A DNA stretch of 64,000 bases from an uncultured Eubacteriales bacterium (GTDB lineage Bacteria > Bacillota > Clostridia > Oscillospirales > Acutalibacteraceae). The notes under the pieces were generated by a model. It did not search any database. It had not been told where the DNA came from and was given only the letters and a program-made list of their open reading frames with translations. Numbering within the stretch: position 1 is the stretch's first letter; each line of letters opens with the position of its first letter. The stretch spans positions 76,524 through 140,523 of the forward strand of contig CAKTVV010000005.1 in NCBI GenBank assembly GCA_934630515.1, written 5' to 3'. The translations under genes and the position numbers were made by a program. Shown here piece after piece: positions 9,159 to 18,837 of the stretch.

Positions 9159-9325
9159 GAAAATTTATTGTTGTGCAGAGAGCCATCCTGTCACTGTCGA
9201 GGGAATGGCAGATGCGGTTGTCAGCGGCAAATACAAGGCTGGCGAGGCTATGGATGGGTCTGGTTTTCGCAGTTTTGACAAATCCGGCTGTCTGGGGTCA
9301 ATATAGTTTATAAATATGCAATGAA

Positions 9326-9343
9326 CATGAATATTTTTTCGTG
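9326..9343 (+). promoter_or_regulatory. candidate ArgR (ARG box) operator
   Basis: The sequence CATGAAT..TTTTCGTG resembles a Bacillus-type ARG box (CATGAAT..TTCA) and lies just upstream of the argG -35. A second half-like site (TCATTCAT, within 9381-9398) lies downstream of the -10. It fits arginine repression of argGH but the match is weak. Confidence 0.3.
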
Positions 9344-9349
9344 TTTTGC

Positions 9350-9378
9350 TTGACATTTCGGTTTTTTCGCTGTATAAT
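9350..9378 (+). promoter_or_regulatory. consensus sigma-A promoter of argGH
   Basis: Perfect -35 TTGACA (9350-9355), 17-bp spacer and perfect -10 TATAAT (9373-9378), 37 bp before the argG start. Confidence 0.9.
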
Positions 9379-9415
9379 TCAAACATACTCATTCATTTCT
9401 TAGGAGGTAAACGTG

Positions 9416-10642
9416 ATGAAAGCAGTGAATAAAGCAGAGATCAAAAAAGTGGTGCTGGCGTATTCCGGGGGACTGGATACCTCCATCATCATTCCGTGGC
9501 TGAAGGAAAACTATAATAACTGCGAGGTTATCGCTGTATCCGGCAATGTCGGACAGGCGGACGAGCTGGAGGGTCTGGAGGAAAAGGCGCTCAAGACCGG
9601 TGCCTCCAAGTTGTATGTGCTGGATCTGACGGAGGATTATGTGGATAACTACATCATCCCCACCATGCAGGCGGGTGCGGTCTATGAGGACTACCTGCTG
9701 GGCACCAGCCATGCCCGCCCCTGCATCGCCAAGGCGCTGGTGGAGATCGCCCAGAAGGAGGGCGCCGACGCCATCTGCCACGGCTGCACCGGCAAGGGCA
9801 ACGATCAGGTGCGGTTTGAGCTGGCGATCAAGCATTTTGCGCCGACCATGCCGATCATCGCTCCTTGGCGGGAGTGGGATATTCAGTCCCGGGAGGAGGA
9901 GATCGACTACGCCGAGGCGCATCAGATCCCGCTGAAGATCACCCGGGAGACCAACTATTCCAAGGATAAGAACCTGTGGCACCTGTCCCATGAGGGCATG
10001 GATCTGGAGGATACTGGCAACGAGCCCCAGTACGAAAAGCCCGGATTTCTGGAAATGGGCGTATCGCCCATCGACGCCCCCGATGTGCCTACCTACATCA
10101 CACTGGAGTTTGAAAAGGGCGTACCCACGGCGCTGGACGGGCAGAAGATGACCGCCAAGGAGATCATCCTGAAGCTCAACGAGCTGGGCGGCGCCAACGG
10201 CATCGGCATCATCGACATCGTGGAGAACCGGCTGGTGGGGATGAAGTGCCGGGGCGTGTATGAGACCCCCGGCGGCACCATCCTGTATAAAGCCCACGAG
10301 GCGCTGGAGAGCCTGTGTCTGGATAAGCTGACCATGCACGAAAAGCAGCGGCTGAGCGTCACCTTTGCGGAGCTGGTGTATAACGGTCAGTGGTTCTCCC
10401 CCCTGCGGGAGGCGTTGTCCGCTTTCGTGACTAAGACGCAGGAGACGGTCACCGGTACGGTCAAGCTGAAGCTCTACAAGGGCAACATCATCAAGGCGGG
10501 CACCTGGAGTCCCTACACTCTGTACAGCGAGGAGATCGCCACCTTCGGCGCCAGTGATTACGACCAGACCGACGCCACCGGATTCATCAATCTGTACGGT
10601 CTACCCACGCAGGTGCAGGCGTTGGCGCAGGGTAAGAAATAA
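9416..10642 (+). CDS. argG: argininosuccinate synthase
   Basis: 408 aa. It joins citrulline and aspartate with ATP hydrolysis to AMP, giving argininosuccinate in arginine biosynthesis. The N-terminal PP-loop motif [10 protein letters not shown] marks the ATP-pyrophosphatase fold, and [13 protein letters not shown] is the conserved substrate-binding segment. The ATG at 9416 is preferred over the adjacent GTG because AGGAGG at 9402-9407 is 8 nt away. It is followed after a 16-nt gap by argH, so the last two steps of arginine synthesis are one operon. Confidence 0.97.
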   Translation: MKAVNKAEIKKVVLAYSGGLDTSIIIPWLKENYNNCEVIAVSGNVGQADELEGLEEKALKTGASKLYVLDLTEDYVDNYIIPTMQAGAVYEDYLLGTSHARPCIAKALVEIAQKEGADAICHGCTGKGNDQVRFELAIKHFAPTMPIIAPWREWDIQSREEEIDYAEAHQIPLKITRETNYSKDKNLWHLSHEGMDLEDTGNEPQYEKPGFLEMGVSPIDAPDVPTYITLEFEKGVPTALDGQKMTAKEIILKLNELGGANGIGIIDIVENRLVGMKCRGVYETPGGTILYKAHEALESLCLDKLTMHEKQRLSVTFAELVYNGQWFSPLREALSAFVTKTQETVTGTVKLKLYKGNIIKAGTWSPYTLYSEEIATFGASDYDQTDATGFINLYGLPTQVQALAQGKK

Positions 10643-10658
10643 CAGCAGGAGGCACAGC

Positions 10659-12035
10659 ATGGCTAAGCTATGGGCGGGGCGCACCGACGGTGTGACCGAT
10701 GCGGCGGCGGATGATTTTAATTCTTCCATCCGGTTTGACTGCAAGATGTACCGGCAGGATATACAGGGCAGCATGGCGCACGCCGCCATGCTGGGGGCGC
10801 AGCACATCATCGCCCCGGCGGAGGCGGAAACGCTGATCGATGGGCTGCAGGGGATCTTAAACGATCTGGATAGCGGAGCGCTGGCTTTTGATCCCGCCTG
10901 CGAGGATATCCATATGTTCGTGGAGCAGGTGCTGACCGCCCGGCTGGGGGATGTGGGCAAAAAGCTGCACACCGCCCGCAGCCGGAACGATCAGGTGGCG
11001 CTGGATGTGCGGCTGTATCTGCGGGAGCAGATCGACACCATCACCGGGCAGCTGCGGGAGCTGGCGGCGGCGCTGACGGAAAAGGCGGAGCAGCATAAAA
11101 GCACCATTCTCCCCGGCTACACCCATCTGCAGCGGGCGCAGCCTGTCACCTTTGGGCACCATCTGCTGGCGTATGCCATGATGCTGCTGCGGGATATCGA
11201 CCGGCTGGGAGACTGCCGCTGCCGGATGAATCAGTCGCCTATTGGCTGCTGTGCGCTGGCGGGCACTACCTATCCCACCGACCGGGTGATGGAGGCGGCG
11301 GCGCTGGGCTTTGACGGTATCTGCCGCAACAGTCTGGACGGCGTCTCCGACCGGGATTTCGGTGTGGAGCTGCTCAGCGACCTGTCGATCCTGATGATGC
11401 ACCTGTCTCGGTTCTCCGAGGAGTTGATCCTGTGGTCCAGCTGGGAGTTCCACTTTGTGGAACTGGATGATGCCTATACCACCGGCTCTTCCATCATGCC
11501 CCAGAAGAAAAATCCGGACATGGCGGAGCTGTGCCGGGGCAAGACCGGACGGGTATACGGCGATCTGATGGCGCTGCTGACGGTGCTGAAGGGACTGCCG
11601 CTGGCGTATAACAAGGATATGCAGGAGGATAAAGAGGCTCTGTTTGATGCAGTGGAGACGGTACAAATGTGCCTGACCGTATTCACGCCGATGGTGGCGA
11701 CCATGCGGGTGCGGGAGGATACCATGCTCCATGCCGCACAGAGCGGATTTATCAACGCCACCGATCTGGCAGATTATCTGGTGGGGAAGGGGCTGCCCTT
11801 CCGGGATGCCTACAAGATCAGCGGGCGCATCGTCGCCCGGTGCATGGAGGAGGGCAAGGTGCTGGAGACTCTGCCGCTGGAGGTCTATCGGGAATACAGC
11901 CCCCTGTTCGCAGAGGACGTCTACAAAGCGGTGGATCTGACCGCCTGTGTGGAGCGGCGGATCTCTGCCGGCGGCACCGGTCCGGCGTCGGTGCAGGCGC
12001 AGCTGGACTATGTGAAACAGCAGCTGCAGCTATAA
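10659..12035 (+). CDS. argH: argininosuccinate lyase
   Basis: 458 aa, fumarase/aspartase superfamily. It splits argininosuccinate into arginine and fumarate. Visible signatures are TARSRNDQVALDVRL, the catalytic-His region YTHLQRAQPVTFGHH, and the flexible signature loop GSSIMPQKKNPD. The start has a GCAGGAGG ribosome site. It is the second gene of argGH and is followed by a strong terminator. Confidence 0.97.
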   Translation: MAKLWAGRTDGVTDAAADDFNSSIRFDCKMYRQDIQGSMAHAAMLGAQHIIAPAEAETLIDGLQGILNDLDSGALAFDPACEDIHMFVEQVLTARLGDVGKKLHTARSRNDQVALDVRLYLREQIDTITGQLRELAAALTEKAEQHKSTILPGYTHLQRAQPVTFGHHLLAYAMMLLRDIDRLGDCRCRMNQSPIGCCALAGTTYPTDRVMEAAALGFDGICRNSLDGVSDRDFGVELLSDLSILMMHLSRFSEELILWSSWEFHFVELDDAYTTGSSIMPQKKNPDMAELCRGKTGRVYGDLMALLTVLKGLPLAYNKDMQEDKEALFDAVETVQMCLTVFTPMVATMRVREDTMLHAAQSGFINATDLADYLVGKGLPFRDAYKISGRIVARCMEEGKVLETLPLEVYREYSPLFAEDVYKAVDLTACVERRISAGGTGPASVQAQLDYVKQQLQL

Positions 12036-12044
12036 GAATCAGAA

Positions 12045-12088
12045 AGACCGTCTCTCCGTTGATCGCACTGCGGAGAGACGGTCTTTTT
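12045..12088 (+). terminator. intrinsic terminator of argGH
   Basis: A 14-bp perfect stem (12045-12058 with 12071-12084), a 12-nt loop and a TTTTT tail. Confidence 0.9.
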
Positions 12089-12101
12089 ATGTGTGTTCGC
12101 T

Positions 12102-12878
12102 CTATTTTTTCAGGGCTTCCGTGAGGATCTCTTGGGTGCGGGCGCTGAGAGCGTCGGTGCGGCTGCTGTCCACACAGGCGGTGTCCAGCACCTCGGTCAC
12201 GGTCACCTGCGCCCGCTTAAAGCCCAGAAACCCGGGGCGGCTGTATTGCGTTGCCACCACGACAATGGGGCAGTGTGCCAGCTTGGCGACCTTGAATGAG
12301 CCCGCGTGGAAGGGCAGCAGCCCCTCGCCGGATCTATTGCGGGTGCCCTCGGGATAGATCCCCATGCAGATCCCTTGCTGCACCGCTTGCGCCGCCTGAT
12401 GGATGGTGGCGACGGCGTTGCGGGGATTCTCCCGGTCAATGGCGAGAAATCCGGAGCGGCGGATCAGCCCTCCGGCGATGGGGTAGCGGAAATTCTCCGG
12501 CTTGGAGACAAACGCCAGACGGCGCCGGGGCATGGCCGCCAGCGCCAGCATGGGATCCAGATTGGACACATGATTACCCACCAGCAGAAAAGGGCCGTCG
12601 GGCAGCTTTTCCAGCCCCGATACCCGCAGTCGGCAGCGCAGAAAGGGCAGCGCCCAGCGGATCGACCATACCAGCAGCCAGCGGCAGACCGGCGAGTAGC
12701 TGTTTTGCCGGGGCAGGCACAGGGTGAAAAGCAGCAAAAACAGGATATAGGCGACGCACACCGCCAGATAATAGCCCAGCAGCAGCCCGGGGATCCACCA
12801 AAGGGATATCTCCGGCTGCAGCCCATAGGTCAGCGCCGTCGCCGCAGCGCTGAGAACACAAAATAAACCCGTCAGCAT
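12102..12878 (-). CDS. plsC: 1-acyl-sn-glycerol-3-phosphate acyltransferase family protein
   Basis: 258 aa. Two N-terminal hydrophobic segments precede a PlsC-type acyltransferase domain: motif I NHVSNLD (HX4D), motif II around FVSKPENFRYP, and motif III YPEGTRNRSGEG. The family makes phosphatidic acid by acylating lysophosphatidate at the membrane. The start overlaps the end of the upstream CmpB-like permease gene, so the two are translationally coupled. Substrate specificity within the family is not proven. Confidence 0.85.
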   Translation of the reverse strand: MLTGLFCVLSAAATALTYGLQPEISLWWIPGLLLGYYLAVCVAYILFLLLFTLCLPRQNSYSPVCRWLLVWSIRWALPFLRCRLRVSGLEKLPDGPFLLVGNHVSNLDPMLALAAMPRRRLAFVSKPENFRYPIAGGLIRRSGFLAIDRENPRNAVATIHQAAQAVQQGICMGIYPEGTRNRSGEGLLPFHAGSFKVAKLAHCPIVVVATQYSRPGFLGFKRAQVTVTEVLDTACVDSSRTDALSARTQEILTEALKK

Positions 12879-13642
12879 GAGCCTTGCTCCTTTTCGTCGT
12901 CTTTCTTCCCGCTTTTACGCCGGGGCAGATTTGCCAGCTTCTCCTCGGCATAGCGGCGGATATGCTCCTTCAGCTCGCTGCCGCTCATGGGGGAGACAAA
13001 GCGCCAGAACCGATGGGAGCGGAGATTTTCGCCTGCACGATGGATCTGCGCCTTCAGCTCCTCATACCGTACGGTGATGCGGTATTCCTGAGAGAACTGC
13101 CGGATGCGTGCCAGAATATTGACCGAATAGCCAAGATCCACCAGCAGTACGCCGAAAAACAGTCCGATGAAGAACGAAAACGCCAGATTTTCGGATAACC
13201 ACAGCACCGCCGCCTGCATCCGGGGATGGAGCAGCCACACATAGGCAGCGCCCAGCACCGCCCACGCCAAGGAAAACTTCGGGCAGATCAGCCCCTTGAA
13301 ATTGCCCCATTCGGCGGAATAATCCCATAGCTTGACGTGCCCCACATACTCCGCCAGCAGCCCGGTCAGCAGCTCGATGAGGGTCATGGCGGCGGCGATC
13401 AGCACGAAGCGCAGCCCCTCCGCCAGCCACGGTGTTCCCGGCACCGGCAGCTGCGCCAGCCCGTACAAAAGGCACAGCCCGAAGCCGTATAGCGGCAGGT
13501 AAGGTCCGATCAGAAAGCCGGGGTTGATCCACCGCCGCTCTGGGTTGTTCTTGGAAAAGAACCGCCGGAACAGCAGCTCCAGCACCCATCCGAAGGTGCT
13601 GCCAATGAAAAACAAAAAGCATAAGACCAGAAATCCGTTCAT
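12872..13642 (-). CDS. CmpB-like putative ABC transporter permease (PF06541 type)
   Basis: 256 aa with five or six hydrophobic helices. The start NGFLVLCFLFFIGSTFGWV, followed by an FRRF...NPGFLIGPYLPLYGFG loop, is typical of the CmpB/DUF1113 membrane family. ATG 13642 is chosen because an AAGGAG site lies 8 nt upstream; the longer frame lacks one. The C-terminal tail after the last helix is basic and cytoplasmic. Transport function in this family is a database label rather than a demonstrated activity. It overlaps plsC by 7 bp. Confidence 0.75.
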   Translation of the reverse strand: MNGFLVLCFLFFIGSTFGWVLELLFRRFFSKNNPERRWINPGFLIGPYLPLYGFGLCLLYGLAQLPVPGTPWLAEGLRFVLIAAAMTLIELLTGLLAEYVGHVKLWDYSAEWGNFKGLICPKFSLAWAVLGAAYVWLLHPRMQAAVLWLSENLAFSFFIGLFFGVLLVDLGYSVNILARIRQFSQEYRITVRYEELKAQIHRAGENLRSHRFWRFVSPMSGSELKEHIRRYAEEKLANLPRRKSGKKDDEKEQGSC

Positions 13643-13745
13643 GGGCTTTTCTCCTTTTCCGGGGGTGTGCCCGCCGGGAATCATTATTCTCCTACTATAC
13701 GCTATTTTTGCCGTTTCGTCAAGTCCGGCACGCCGACGGAAAAGA

Positions 13746-13773
13746 CAAAGGCGCCTGCCTTACGGCAGACGCC
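13746..13773 (-). terminator. intrinsic terminator of zinc-ribbon gene
   Basis: A stem with one mismatch (13747-13759 with 13764-13776) and a TTAC/GTAA loop, followed on the minus strand by a T-rich run. It lies downstream of the gene ending at 13799. Confidence 0.65.
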
Positions 13774-13798
13774 TTTGCATCAGACATTGGTACTCGGC

Positions 13799-14074
13799 TT
13801 ATTCGCCCTTCTGCGCAGCGAAGCACTCGCTGCAGTATACGGGACGATCCTCACGGGGACGGAAAGGCACCTTGCAGGCTTTGCCGCAGTTGGCGCAGAC
13901 CGCATCGTGCATCTCACGCTCCGGACGGCCGGCGCTCTTGCGAGCGTCACGGCAGGCCTTGCAGCGCTGGGGCTCATTGACAAAGCCCTTCTCTGCATAG
14001 AACTCCTGCTCGCCGGCGGTAAAGATGAACTCATTGCCGCACTCTTTGCACACTAACGTCTTGTCTTCGTACAT
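13799..14074 (-). CDS. zinc-ribbon protein (four CxxC motifs)
   Basis: 91 aa from ATG 14074, after a GAGGT site. It contains CKEC, CKAC, CANC and CSEC pairs, forming two zinc-ribbon modules; the first matches the probable zinc-ribbon family (KTLVCKECGNEFIFTAGEQ), the second a CxxC-x17-CxxC module. Such proteins are common single-copy genes in Clostridia and have no assigned role; nucleic-acid or metal binding is only an inference. It has its own terminator. Confidence 0.8.
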   Translation of the reverse strand: MYEDKTLVCKECGNEFIFTAGEQEFYAEKGFVNEPQRCKACRDARKSAGRPEREMHDAVCANCGKACKVPFRPREDRPVYCSECFAAQKGE

Positions 14075-14205
14075 GGATGGATACCTCGCTTTGAAATGAT
14101 AATAACTGCCCTGCCACGGTCTCAGGGCCGACATAGTATGCCAAGCGCTGACCAGGGTTGCCGGGGCATTTATTGCAAACGGCCTCATGCCGCTTTTGCC
14201 AGAAG

Positions 14206-14793
14206 CTATCGGGGGACCGGGAGCTTACGCCGCAGGCGCTGCACCGCATTATCCACCGCTTTTGCATCGATACCGAGCTGCTGCGCCGTCTGCGCATATG
14301 TACAGCCGCCCAACCGACAGAGCAACACCCGCTGCTCCAAAGGAGTCAGGCGCTCCCGCAAGGTGCGCCAAAGCTGCTCGACGCTCTCCCGTTCCTGCAC
14401 AAGATGGGCGGGATCGGGCTGTGCCGCATCCGGCACCTCGCTGTCGTCCTCCAGCGGCTGCTCTCGCAGAAACTGACCGCCGCAGCGGCGGTGCAGGGAG
14501 ATCAGCCGATTCCGGATACAGGCGTAAGCATAGGTGGTGAACCGGGTGGCGGATTCCGGACGCCAGGTACGGATAGCTGCCAGCAGTCCCATCAGGCTCT
14601 CCTGCGCCAGATCGTCCCGCTCCACGACGCCGGGGCAGGAATACTGCCGGATCAGCGACTGAATGAGCGGCATCATGCGCTGCATGACCACCGCAAACGC
14701 CGCTTCATCGCCGGCGGCGGCTTGGGATAGGGGGAGCTCCTCTGCCGGATTCCGGTCAGCTTTCACTCCATCACCCCACTGCCGCAGTTCCAT
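14206..14793 (-). CDS. sigma-70 family RNA polymerase sigma factor (SigH-like)
   Basis: About 195 aa. Region 2 is visible as RDDLAQESLMGLLAAIRTW followed by FTTYAYACIRNRLISLHRR; region 4 is a helix-turn-helix with LTPLEQRVLLCRLGGCTYAQ and LGIDAKAVDNAVQRLRRKL. It belongs to the SigH/RpoE-like group of alternative sigma factors. The start is uncertain. GTG at 14826 would leave a leader of only a few bases from the visible promoter. ATG at 14793 has weak ribosome-site support, and GTG at 14766 has GGGGTGATGGA upstream. Confidence 0.8.
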   Translation of the reverse strand: MELRQWGDGVKADRNPAEELPLSQAAAGDEAAFAVVMQRMMPLIQSLIRQYSCPGVVERDDLAQESLMGLLAAIRTWRPESATRFTTYAYACIRNRLISLHRRCGGQFLREQPLEDDSEVPDAAQPDPAHLVQERESVEQLWRTLRERLTPLEQRVLLCRLGGCTYAQTAQQLGIDAKAVDNAVQRLRRKLPVPR

Positions 14794-14837
14794 GCCGTCG
14801 GCAGACAGATCCTTATCCGCCGACACGATACAGTTAT

Positions 14838-14866
14838 AGTGTACCTTGTTTTTGAGGGTTTGTCAA
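14838..14866 (-). promoter_or_regulatory. sigma-A promoter of the sigma-factor gene
   Basis: Read leftward: -35 TTGACA (14861-14866), 17-bp spacer, -10 TACACT (14838-14843). The expected start of transcription is near 14831. Confidence 0.75.
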
Positions 14867-14980
14867 CCTTTATTTTTGAAAAAATACCGAAAAACCGCAA
14901 AACTGCACCAAAAACAGCGGAAAGTGGTTGACAATTTTCGGAAAAATATGACATCGACACAGAAAACCCTGCGGCAACGG

Positions 14981-15009
14981 TTGACATTTCCCCCGGTTCA
15001 TACTAAAAT
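14981..15009 (+). promoter_or_regulatory. sigma-A promoter of glyQS
   Basis: -35 TTGACA (14981-14986), 17-bp spacer, -10 TAAAAT (15004-15009), about 27 bp before the glyQS ribosome site, so the leader is short and holds no T-box. Confidence 0.8.
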
Positions 15010-15042
15010 ACCTAATGATATATATGCGCAGGAGGAAGCAGC

Positions 15043-16446
15043 ATGAAAAATTCGGAAAAGACCATGGATAAAATTGTGGCTCTGTGCAAGGGGCGCGGCT
15101 ATGTGTTCCCCGGCTCGGAGATCTACGGCGGGCTGGCAAACACCTGGGACTACGGTCCGCTGGGAGCGGAGCTGAAAAACAACATCAAGCGTGCCTGGTG
15201 GAAGAAATTCGTGCAGGAGAATCCTTACAACGTAGGGTTGGATGCGGCGATCCTGATGAATCCCCAGACTTGGGTCGCCAGCGGACACCTGTCCGGCTTC
15301 TCCGACCCGCTGATGGATTGCCGGGAGTGCCGCGAGCGGTTCCGGGCGGATAAGCTCATCGAGGATTGGTGCGCCGAGAACGGCTATACGCTGGAAAAGC
15401 CCATCGACGCCTTTTCCCAGGCGGAAATGAAGGCCTTTGTGGAGGAGCACGAGATCCCCTGCCCCACCTGCGGCAAGCATAATTTCACCGACATCCGGCA
15501 GTTCAATCTGATGTTCAAGACCTTTCAGGGCGTGACCGAGGATGCCAAAAACACGGTGTATCTGCGCCCCGAGACGGCGCAGGGCATCTTCGTCAACTTC
15601 CCCAACGTACAGCGTGCCAGCCGGAAAAAGCTGCCCTTCGGCATCGGGCAGATCGGCAAATCCTTCCGCAATGAGATCACCCCCGGCAACTTCATCTTCC
15701 GGGTACGGGAATTCGAGCAGATGGAGCTGGAGTTCTTCTGCAAGCCCGGCACCGATCTGGAATGGTTCGCCTATTGGCGGCAGTTCTGCCACGACTGGCT
15801 GCTGTCCATCGGACTGAAGGATGAAAATCTGCGGCTGCGGGATCACGACCCGGAGGAGCTGTGCTTCTATTCCAAGGCGACCACCGACTTTGAGTTCCTG
15901 TTCCCCTTCGGCTGGGGCGAGCTGTGGGGCGTGGCGGATCGCACCGACTACGATCTGACCCAGCATCAGAATACCTCCGGCAAGGATCTGACCTATTTCG
16001 ATCAGGAGACCGGTGAGCATTATATCCCCTATGTCATCGAGCCCAGTCTGGGTGTGGAGCGCAGCGTGCTGGCGGTGCTGTGTGACGCTTACGACGAGGA
16101 GGTAGTGGACGCCGAGAAGAACGACACCCGTGTGGTGCTGCGGCTGCATCCGGCGCTGGCGCCATTCAAGGCGGCGGTGCTGCCGCTGTCCAAGAAGCTG
16201 TCCGAGCCGGCGCTGGCGGTGCGGGATGAGCTGGTCAAGCACTTTATGGTGGATTTCGACGATGCCGGCTCCATCGGCAAGCGGTATCGCCGGGAGGATG
16301 AGATCGGCACCCCGTTCTGCATCACCTTCGACTTCGACAGTCTGGAGGATGGCTGCGTGACCGTGCGGGATCGGGATACCATGCGGCAGGAACGGGTCGC
16401 CATCGCCGACCTGCGGGCGTATATCGAGGAGCGCATTGCGTTCTGA
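15043..16446 (+). CDS. glyQS: glycyl-tRNA synthetase (dimeric, class II)
   Basis: 467 aa. It charges tRNA-Gly with glycine. The single-chain homodimeric type is recognised by [20 protein letters not shown] at the N-terminus, class II motif 2 around [20 protein letters not shown] and motif 3 at [10 protein letters not shown], with a C-terminal anticodon-binding domain. A GCAGGAGG ribosome site sets the start. No terminator is seen directly behind it other than that of the following T-box leader. Confidence 0.97.
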   Translation: MKNSEKTMDKIVALCKGRGYVFPGSEIYGGLANTWDYGPLGAELKNNIKRAWWKKFVQENPYNVGLDAAILMNPQTWVASGHLSGFSDPLMDCRECRERFRADKLIEDWCAENGYTLEKPIDAFSQAEMKAFVEEHEIPCPTCGKHNFTDIRQFNLMFKTFQGVTEDAKNTVYLRPETAQGIFVNFPNVQRASRKKLPFGIGQIGKSFRNEITPGNFIFRVREFEQMELEFFCKPGTDLEWFAYWRQFCHDWLLSIGLKDENLRLRDHDPEELCFYSKATTDFEFLFPFGWGELWGVADRTDYDLTQHQNTSGKDLTYFDQETGEHYIPYVIEPSLGVERSVLAVLCDAYDEEVVDAEKNDTRVVLRLHPALAPFKAAVLPLSKKLSEPALAVRDELVKHFMVDFDDAGSIGKRYRREDEIGTPFCITFDFDSLEDGCVTVRDRDTMRQERVAIADLRAYIEERIAF

Positions 16447-16456
16447 TCTTCCCCTC

Positions 16457-16485
16457 TTGACAAATCGGTGGGGATATGCTTTAAT
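16457..16485 (+). promoter_or_regulatory. sigma-A promoter of T-box transcript
   Basis: -35 TTGACA (16457-16462), 17-bp spacer, -10 TTTAAT (16480-16485). It begins the tyrosine-type T-box leader. Confidence 0.8.
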
Positions 16486-16490
16486 GCTAC

Positions 16491-16767
16491 CAAAGTGGAT
16501 ATGCAAGAGGCTGTGACGGAGAGAAGTACCCGGTGTCCGTTTTTTCAGAGACCTGTCGGCTGGTGCGAGACAGGAAAGCACCCGGCGAAATACACTCCCG
16601 AGCCGCAACCTGAACCGCCCATCCGGGCGCAGTAGGGAAGCCGCCTGCCGGCGTTATCGGCTGCAATGAGGCTTCCGTCCCCTTGGGCGGGAGCGAACAG
16701 AGGTGGTACCGTGACCTGTCGTCGCCCTCTGCCGGAGAACTGAGATCTTCGGCAGAGGGCGATTTTT
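16491..16767 (+). promoter_or_regulatory. T-box riboswitch leader, probable tyrosine specifier
   Basis: A tRNA-sensing leader. The stem I hallmarks AGAGAAGTA and CAGAGA are near 16520-16560, followed by GGTG and the specifier-loop 3' flank ACTCCCGAGCC. The three bases before that flank read TAC, a tyrosine codon. The conserved T-box element reads AGAGGTGGTACCGTGA (about 16699-16714). Its UGGU bulge complements an ACCA tRNA end, as expected for tRNA-Tyr with discriminator A73. The leader ends in a terminator (16722-16767). Expression downstream should rise when tRNA-Tyr is uncharged. Confidence 0.88.
16722..16767 (+). terminator. T-box regulated terminator
   Basis: A 13-bp stem (16722-16734 with 16750-16762) followed by TTTTT. 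It competes with the antiterminator formed by the T-box element upstream. Confidence 0.9.
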
Positions 16768-16807
16768 GGTTTCGGTGGTTAGAGTCCGCACAACGGAGGG
16801 ATATTTT

Positions 16808-16978
16808 ATGAAAAAATTGAGAACCGTCGCATCGATCCTGATCATGGTCCTTGCCGGAATCGTTGGACTGTTCGTGGGAGCGAGTCTGTAGGAGGACGGG
16901 CTGGGCGGTGCGCTCCTGTTTTCGATGATCGCCGGCATCGCCTGTATCGTGTATACGATCGACAACCGTGAAAAATGA
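16808..16978 (+). pseudogene. small two-helix membrane protein interrupted by in-frame TAG
   Basis: From ATG 16808 the frame encodes about 27 residues with one hydrophobic helix (ASILIMVLAGIVGLFVGAS). It then hits TAG at 16889-16891 and continues open with a second helix (GGALLFSMIAGIACIVYTI) to TGA at 16976. The two halves read as one 56-residue membrane protein with a single nonsense change. It lies directly behind the T-box terminator, so it is the first cistron of the tyrosine-regulated transcript. Alternatively the first 27 codons are made as a very short peptide. Confidence 0.6.
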
Positions 16979-17032
16979 GAAACGGCGCCGCATGGCTTAA
17001 CGAATATGCGTAGAAAGGCGGGGTGAAGCGGT

Positions 17033-17527
17033 GTGCTGCAAATAAGAAACGCCGATAGTGCCGATCTTGAACAGATCATGAGGATCTACCGCTACGCACA
17101 GGACTATATGATCCGTTCCGGAAACCCTACGCAATGGGGGCATACCTATCCGGATGCCAAGCAGATCCGATCGGATATTTCTCAGAAGGCTTGCAGAGTG
17201 CTGTATGATGAAACCGGAATACACGGGGTGTTTGCGCTGTTTGAGGGCGCAGAGCCTAATTATGCCCGCATTGAGGACGGGAGCTGGTTGAATGACGAGC
17301 CTTACATCACGATCCACAGGCTCGCCGGGGATGGTCAGGTGCACGGCTTGTTTCTGTGTGCGATGCAGTATTGTAAAGGACTCTCCCGAAACATCCGGGT
17401 GGATACGCATGCGGATAATCGAATCATGCAAAATCTGATCGAAAAAAGCGGATTCGTCCGATGCGGAACCATATATATCCAAGAAGACGGAACACCGAGA
17501 ATCGCATACCAGTGGACCGCTCTGTAA
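17033..17527 (+). CDS. GNAT family N-acetyltransferase
   Basis: 164 aa, starting at GTG after an AAAGGCGGGG site. It begins [21 protein letters not shown], a classic GNAT N-terminus, and has the late [18 protein letters not shown] strand; an acetyl-CoA-type loop is present around [20 protein letters not shown]. The acceptor substrate is unknown. It sits between the T-box leader and tyrS on the same strand with no intervening promoter or terminator that I can see, so it is probably induced together with tyrS. Confidence 0.8.
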   Translation: MLQIRNADSADLEQIMRIYRYAQDYMIRSGNPTQWGHTYPDAKQIRSDISQKACRVLYDETGIHGVFALFEGAEPNYARIEDGSWLNDEPYITIHRLAGDGQVHGLFLCAMQYCKGLSRNIRVDTHADNRIMQNLIEKSGFVRCGTIYIQEDGTPRIAYQWTAL

Positions 17528-17609
17528 TTTTCGCTTTTTCAAGGCGGAGCGCCGAGTCATCCGCTTTATACAAAAAAATCATTTTTATTCATTGAGAGGA
17601 GACAAAACC

Positions 17610-18833
17610 ATGACCGTATTTGACGAACTGAAGGCCCGGGGGCTGATCGCCCAGCTCACCGACGAGGAGGAGATCAAGGAGCTGATCAACAACGGCAAAG
17701 CCACCTTTTACATCGGCTTTGATCCCACGGCGGACAGCCTCCATGTGGGGCATTTCATGGCGCTGTGCCTGATGAAACGGCTCCAGATGGCGGGCAACCG
17801 CCCCGTAGCCCTGATCGGCGGCGGAACCGGCTATATCGGCGACCCCTCCGGGCGCACCGATATGCGCTCCATGATGACCCCCGAGATTATCGAGCATAAC
17901 TGCGCCTGCTTCAAAAAGCAGATGGAGCGGTTCATCGAGTTCGGTGAGGGCAAGGCCATGATGGTGAATAACGCCGACTGGCTCTTACAGCTCAACTATA
18001 TTGAGCTGCTGCGGGAGGTGGGCGCCTGCTTCTCCGTCAACAATATGCTGCGGGCGGAGTGCTATAAGCAACGGATGGAAAAGGGGCTGTCTTTCTTAGA
18101 GTTCAACTATATGATCATGCAGTCCTACGACTTCTATCATCTCTATCAGGAATACGGCTGCAACATGCAGTTCGGCGGCGACGACCAGTGGTCGAATATG
18201 CTGGGCGGTACCGAGCTGATCCGCCGCAAGCTGGGCAAGGATGCCTACGCCATGACCATCACCCTGCTGCTCAACTCCGAGGGCAAAAAAATGGGGAAGA
18301 CCGCCAACGGCGCCGTGTGGCTGGATCCCAACAAGACCAGCCCCTTTGAATTCTACCAGTATTGGCGGAATGTAGGGGACGACGATGTGCTGAAATGCCT
18401 GCGGATGCTCACCTTCCTGCCGCTGGAGCAGATCGACGAGATGGATCACTGGCAGGGCAGTCAGCTGAACACCGCCAAGGAGATTCTGGCGTTCGAGCTG
18501 ACGAAGCTGGTACATGGCGAGGAGGAAGCCGCCAAGGCACAGGCGGGCGCCCGGGCGCTGTTCGCCGGCGGCGGCGATACGGAGCATATGCCCACCACCG
18601 AGGTGACGGCGGCACAGCTGGGCGACGGCATGGGACTGCCGGAGCTGATGGTGCTGGCGGAGCTGGCTGCCTCCAAGGGCGAGGCCCGGCGGCTGGTGCA
18701 GCAGGGCGGCGTGACCGTAAACGACGAGAAGATCGCCGATATCGGCTATACCGTCACCGCCGAGCAGTTCAAGGATGGGCAGATCATCATCAAAAAGGGC
18801 AAAAAGACCTTCCGCAAGATCCTGCTGAAATAA
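17610..18833 (+). CDS. tyrS: tyrosyl-tRNA synthetase
   Basis: 407 aa class I synthetase that charges tRNA-Tyr. The HIGH-type motif is HVGH at residues 45-48, the KMSKS-type loop is KKMGKT, and a C-terminal S4 RNA-binding domain is visible ([18 protein letters not shown]). ATG 17610 follows a GAGAGGA site; the upstream in-frame ATG overlaps that site and is rejected. The tyrosine T-box about 850 bp upstream is the likely regulator, with two small genes in between. Confidence 0.97.
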   Translation: MTVFDELKARGLIAQLTDEEEIKELINNGKATFYIGFDPTADSLHVGHFMALCLMKRLQMAGNRPVALIGGGTGYIGDPSGRTDMRSMMTPEIIEHNCACFKKQMERFIEFGEGKAMMVNNADWLLQLNYIELLREVGACFSVNNMLRAECYKQRMEKGLSFLEFNYMIMQSYDFYHLYQEYGCNMQFGGDDQWSNMLGGTELIRRKLGKDAYAMTITLLLNSEGKKMGKTANGAVWLDPNKTSPFEFYQYWRNVGDDDVLKCLRMLTFLPLEQIDEMDHWQGSQLNTAKEILAFELTKLVHGEEEAAKAQAGARALFAGGGDTEHMPTTEVTAAQLGDGMGLPELMVLAELAASKGEARRLVQQGGVTVNDEKIADIGYTVTAEQFKDGQIIIKKGKKTFRKILLK

Positions 18834-18837
18834 AAAA

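Noticed and set aside
9155..9310. Small gene after the polyvalent remnant
   Set aside because: An ATG-started frame of about 50 codons exists but has no ribosome site or recognisable feature and overlaps the remnant's end.
16808..16978. TAG as pyrrolysine or other recoding signal
   Set aside because: No pyrrolysine genes or read-through structure are visible and the affected gene is a tiny membrane protein, so a plain nonsense mutation or error is simpler.
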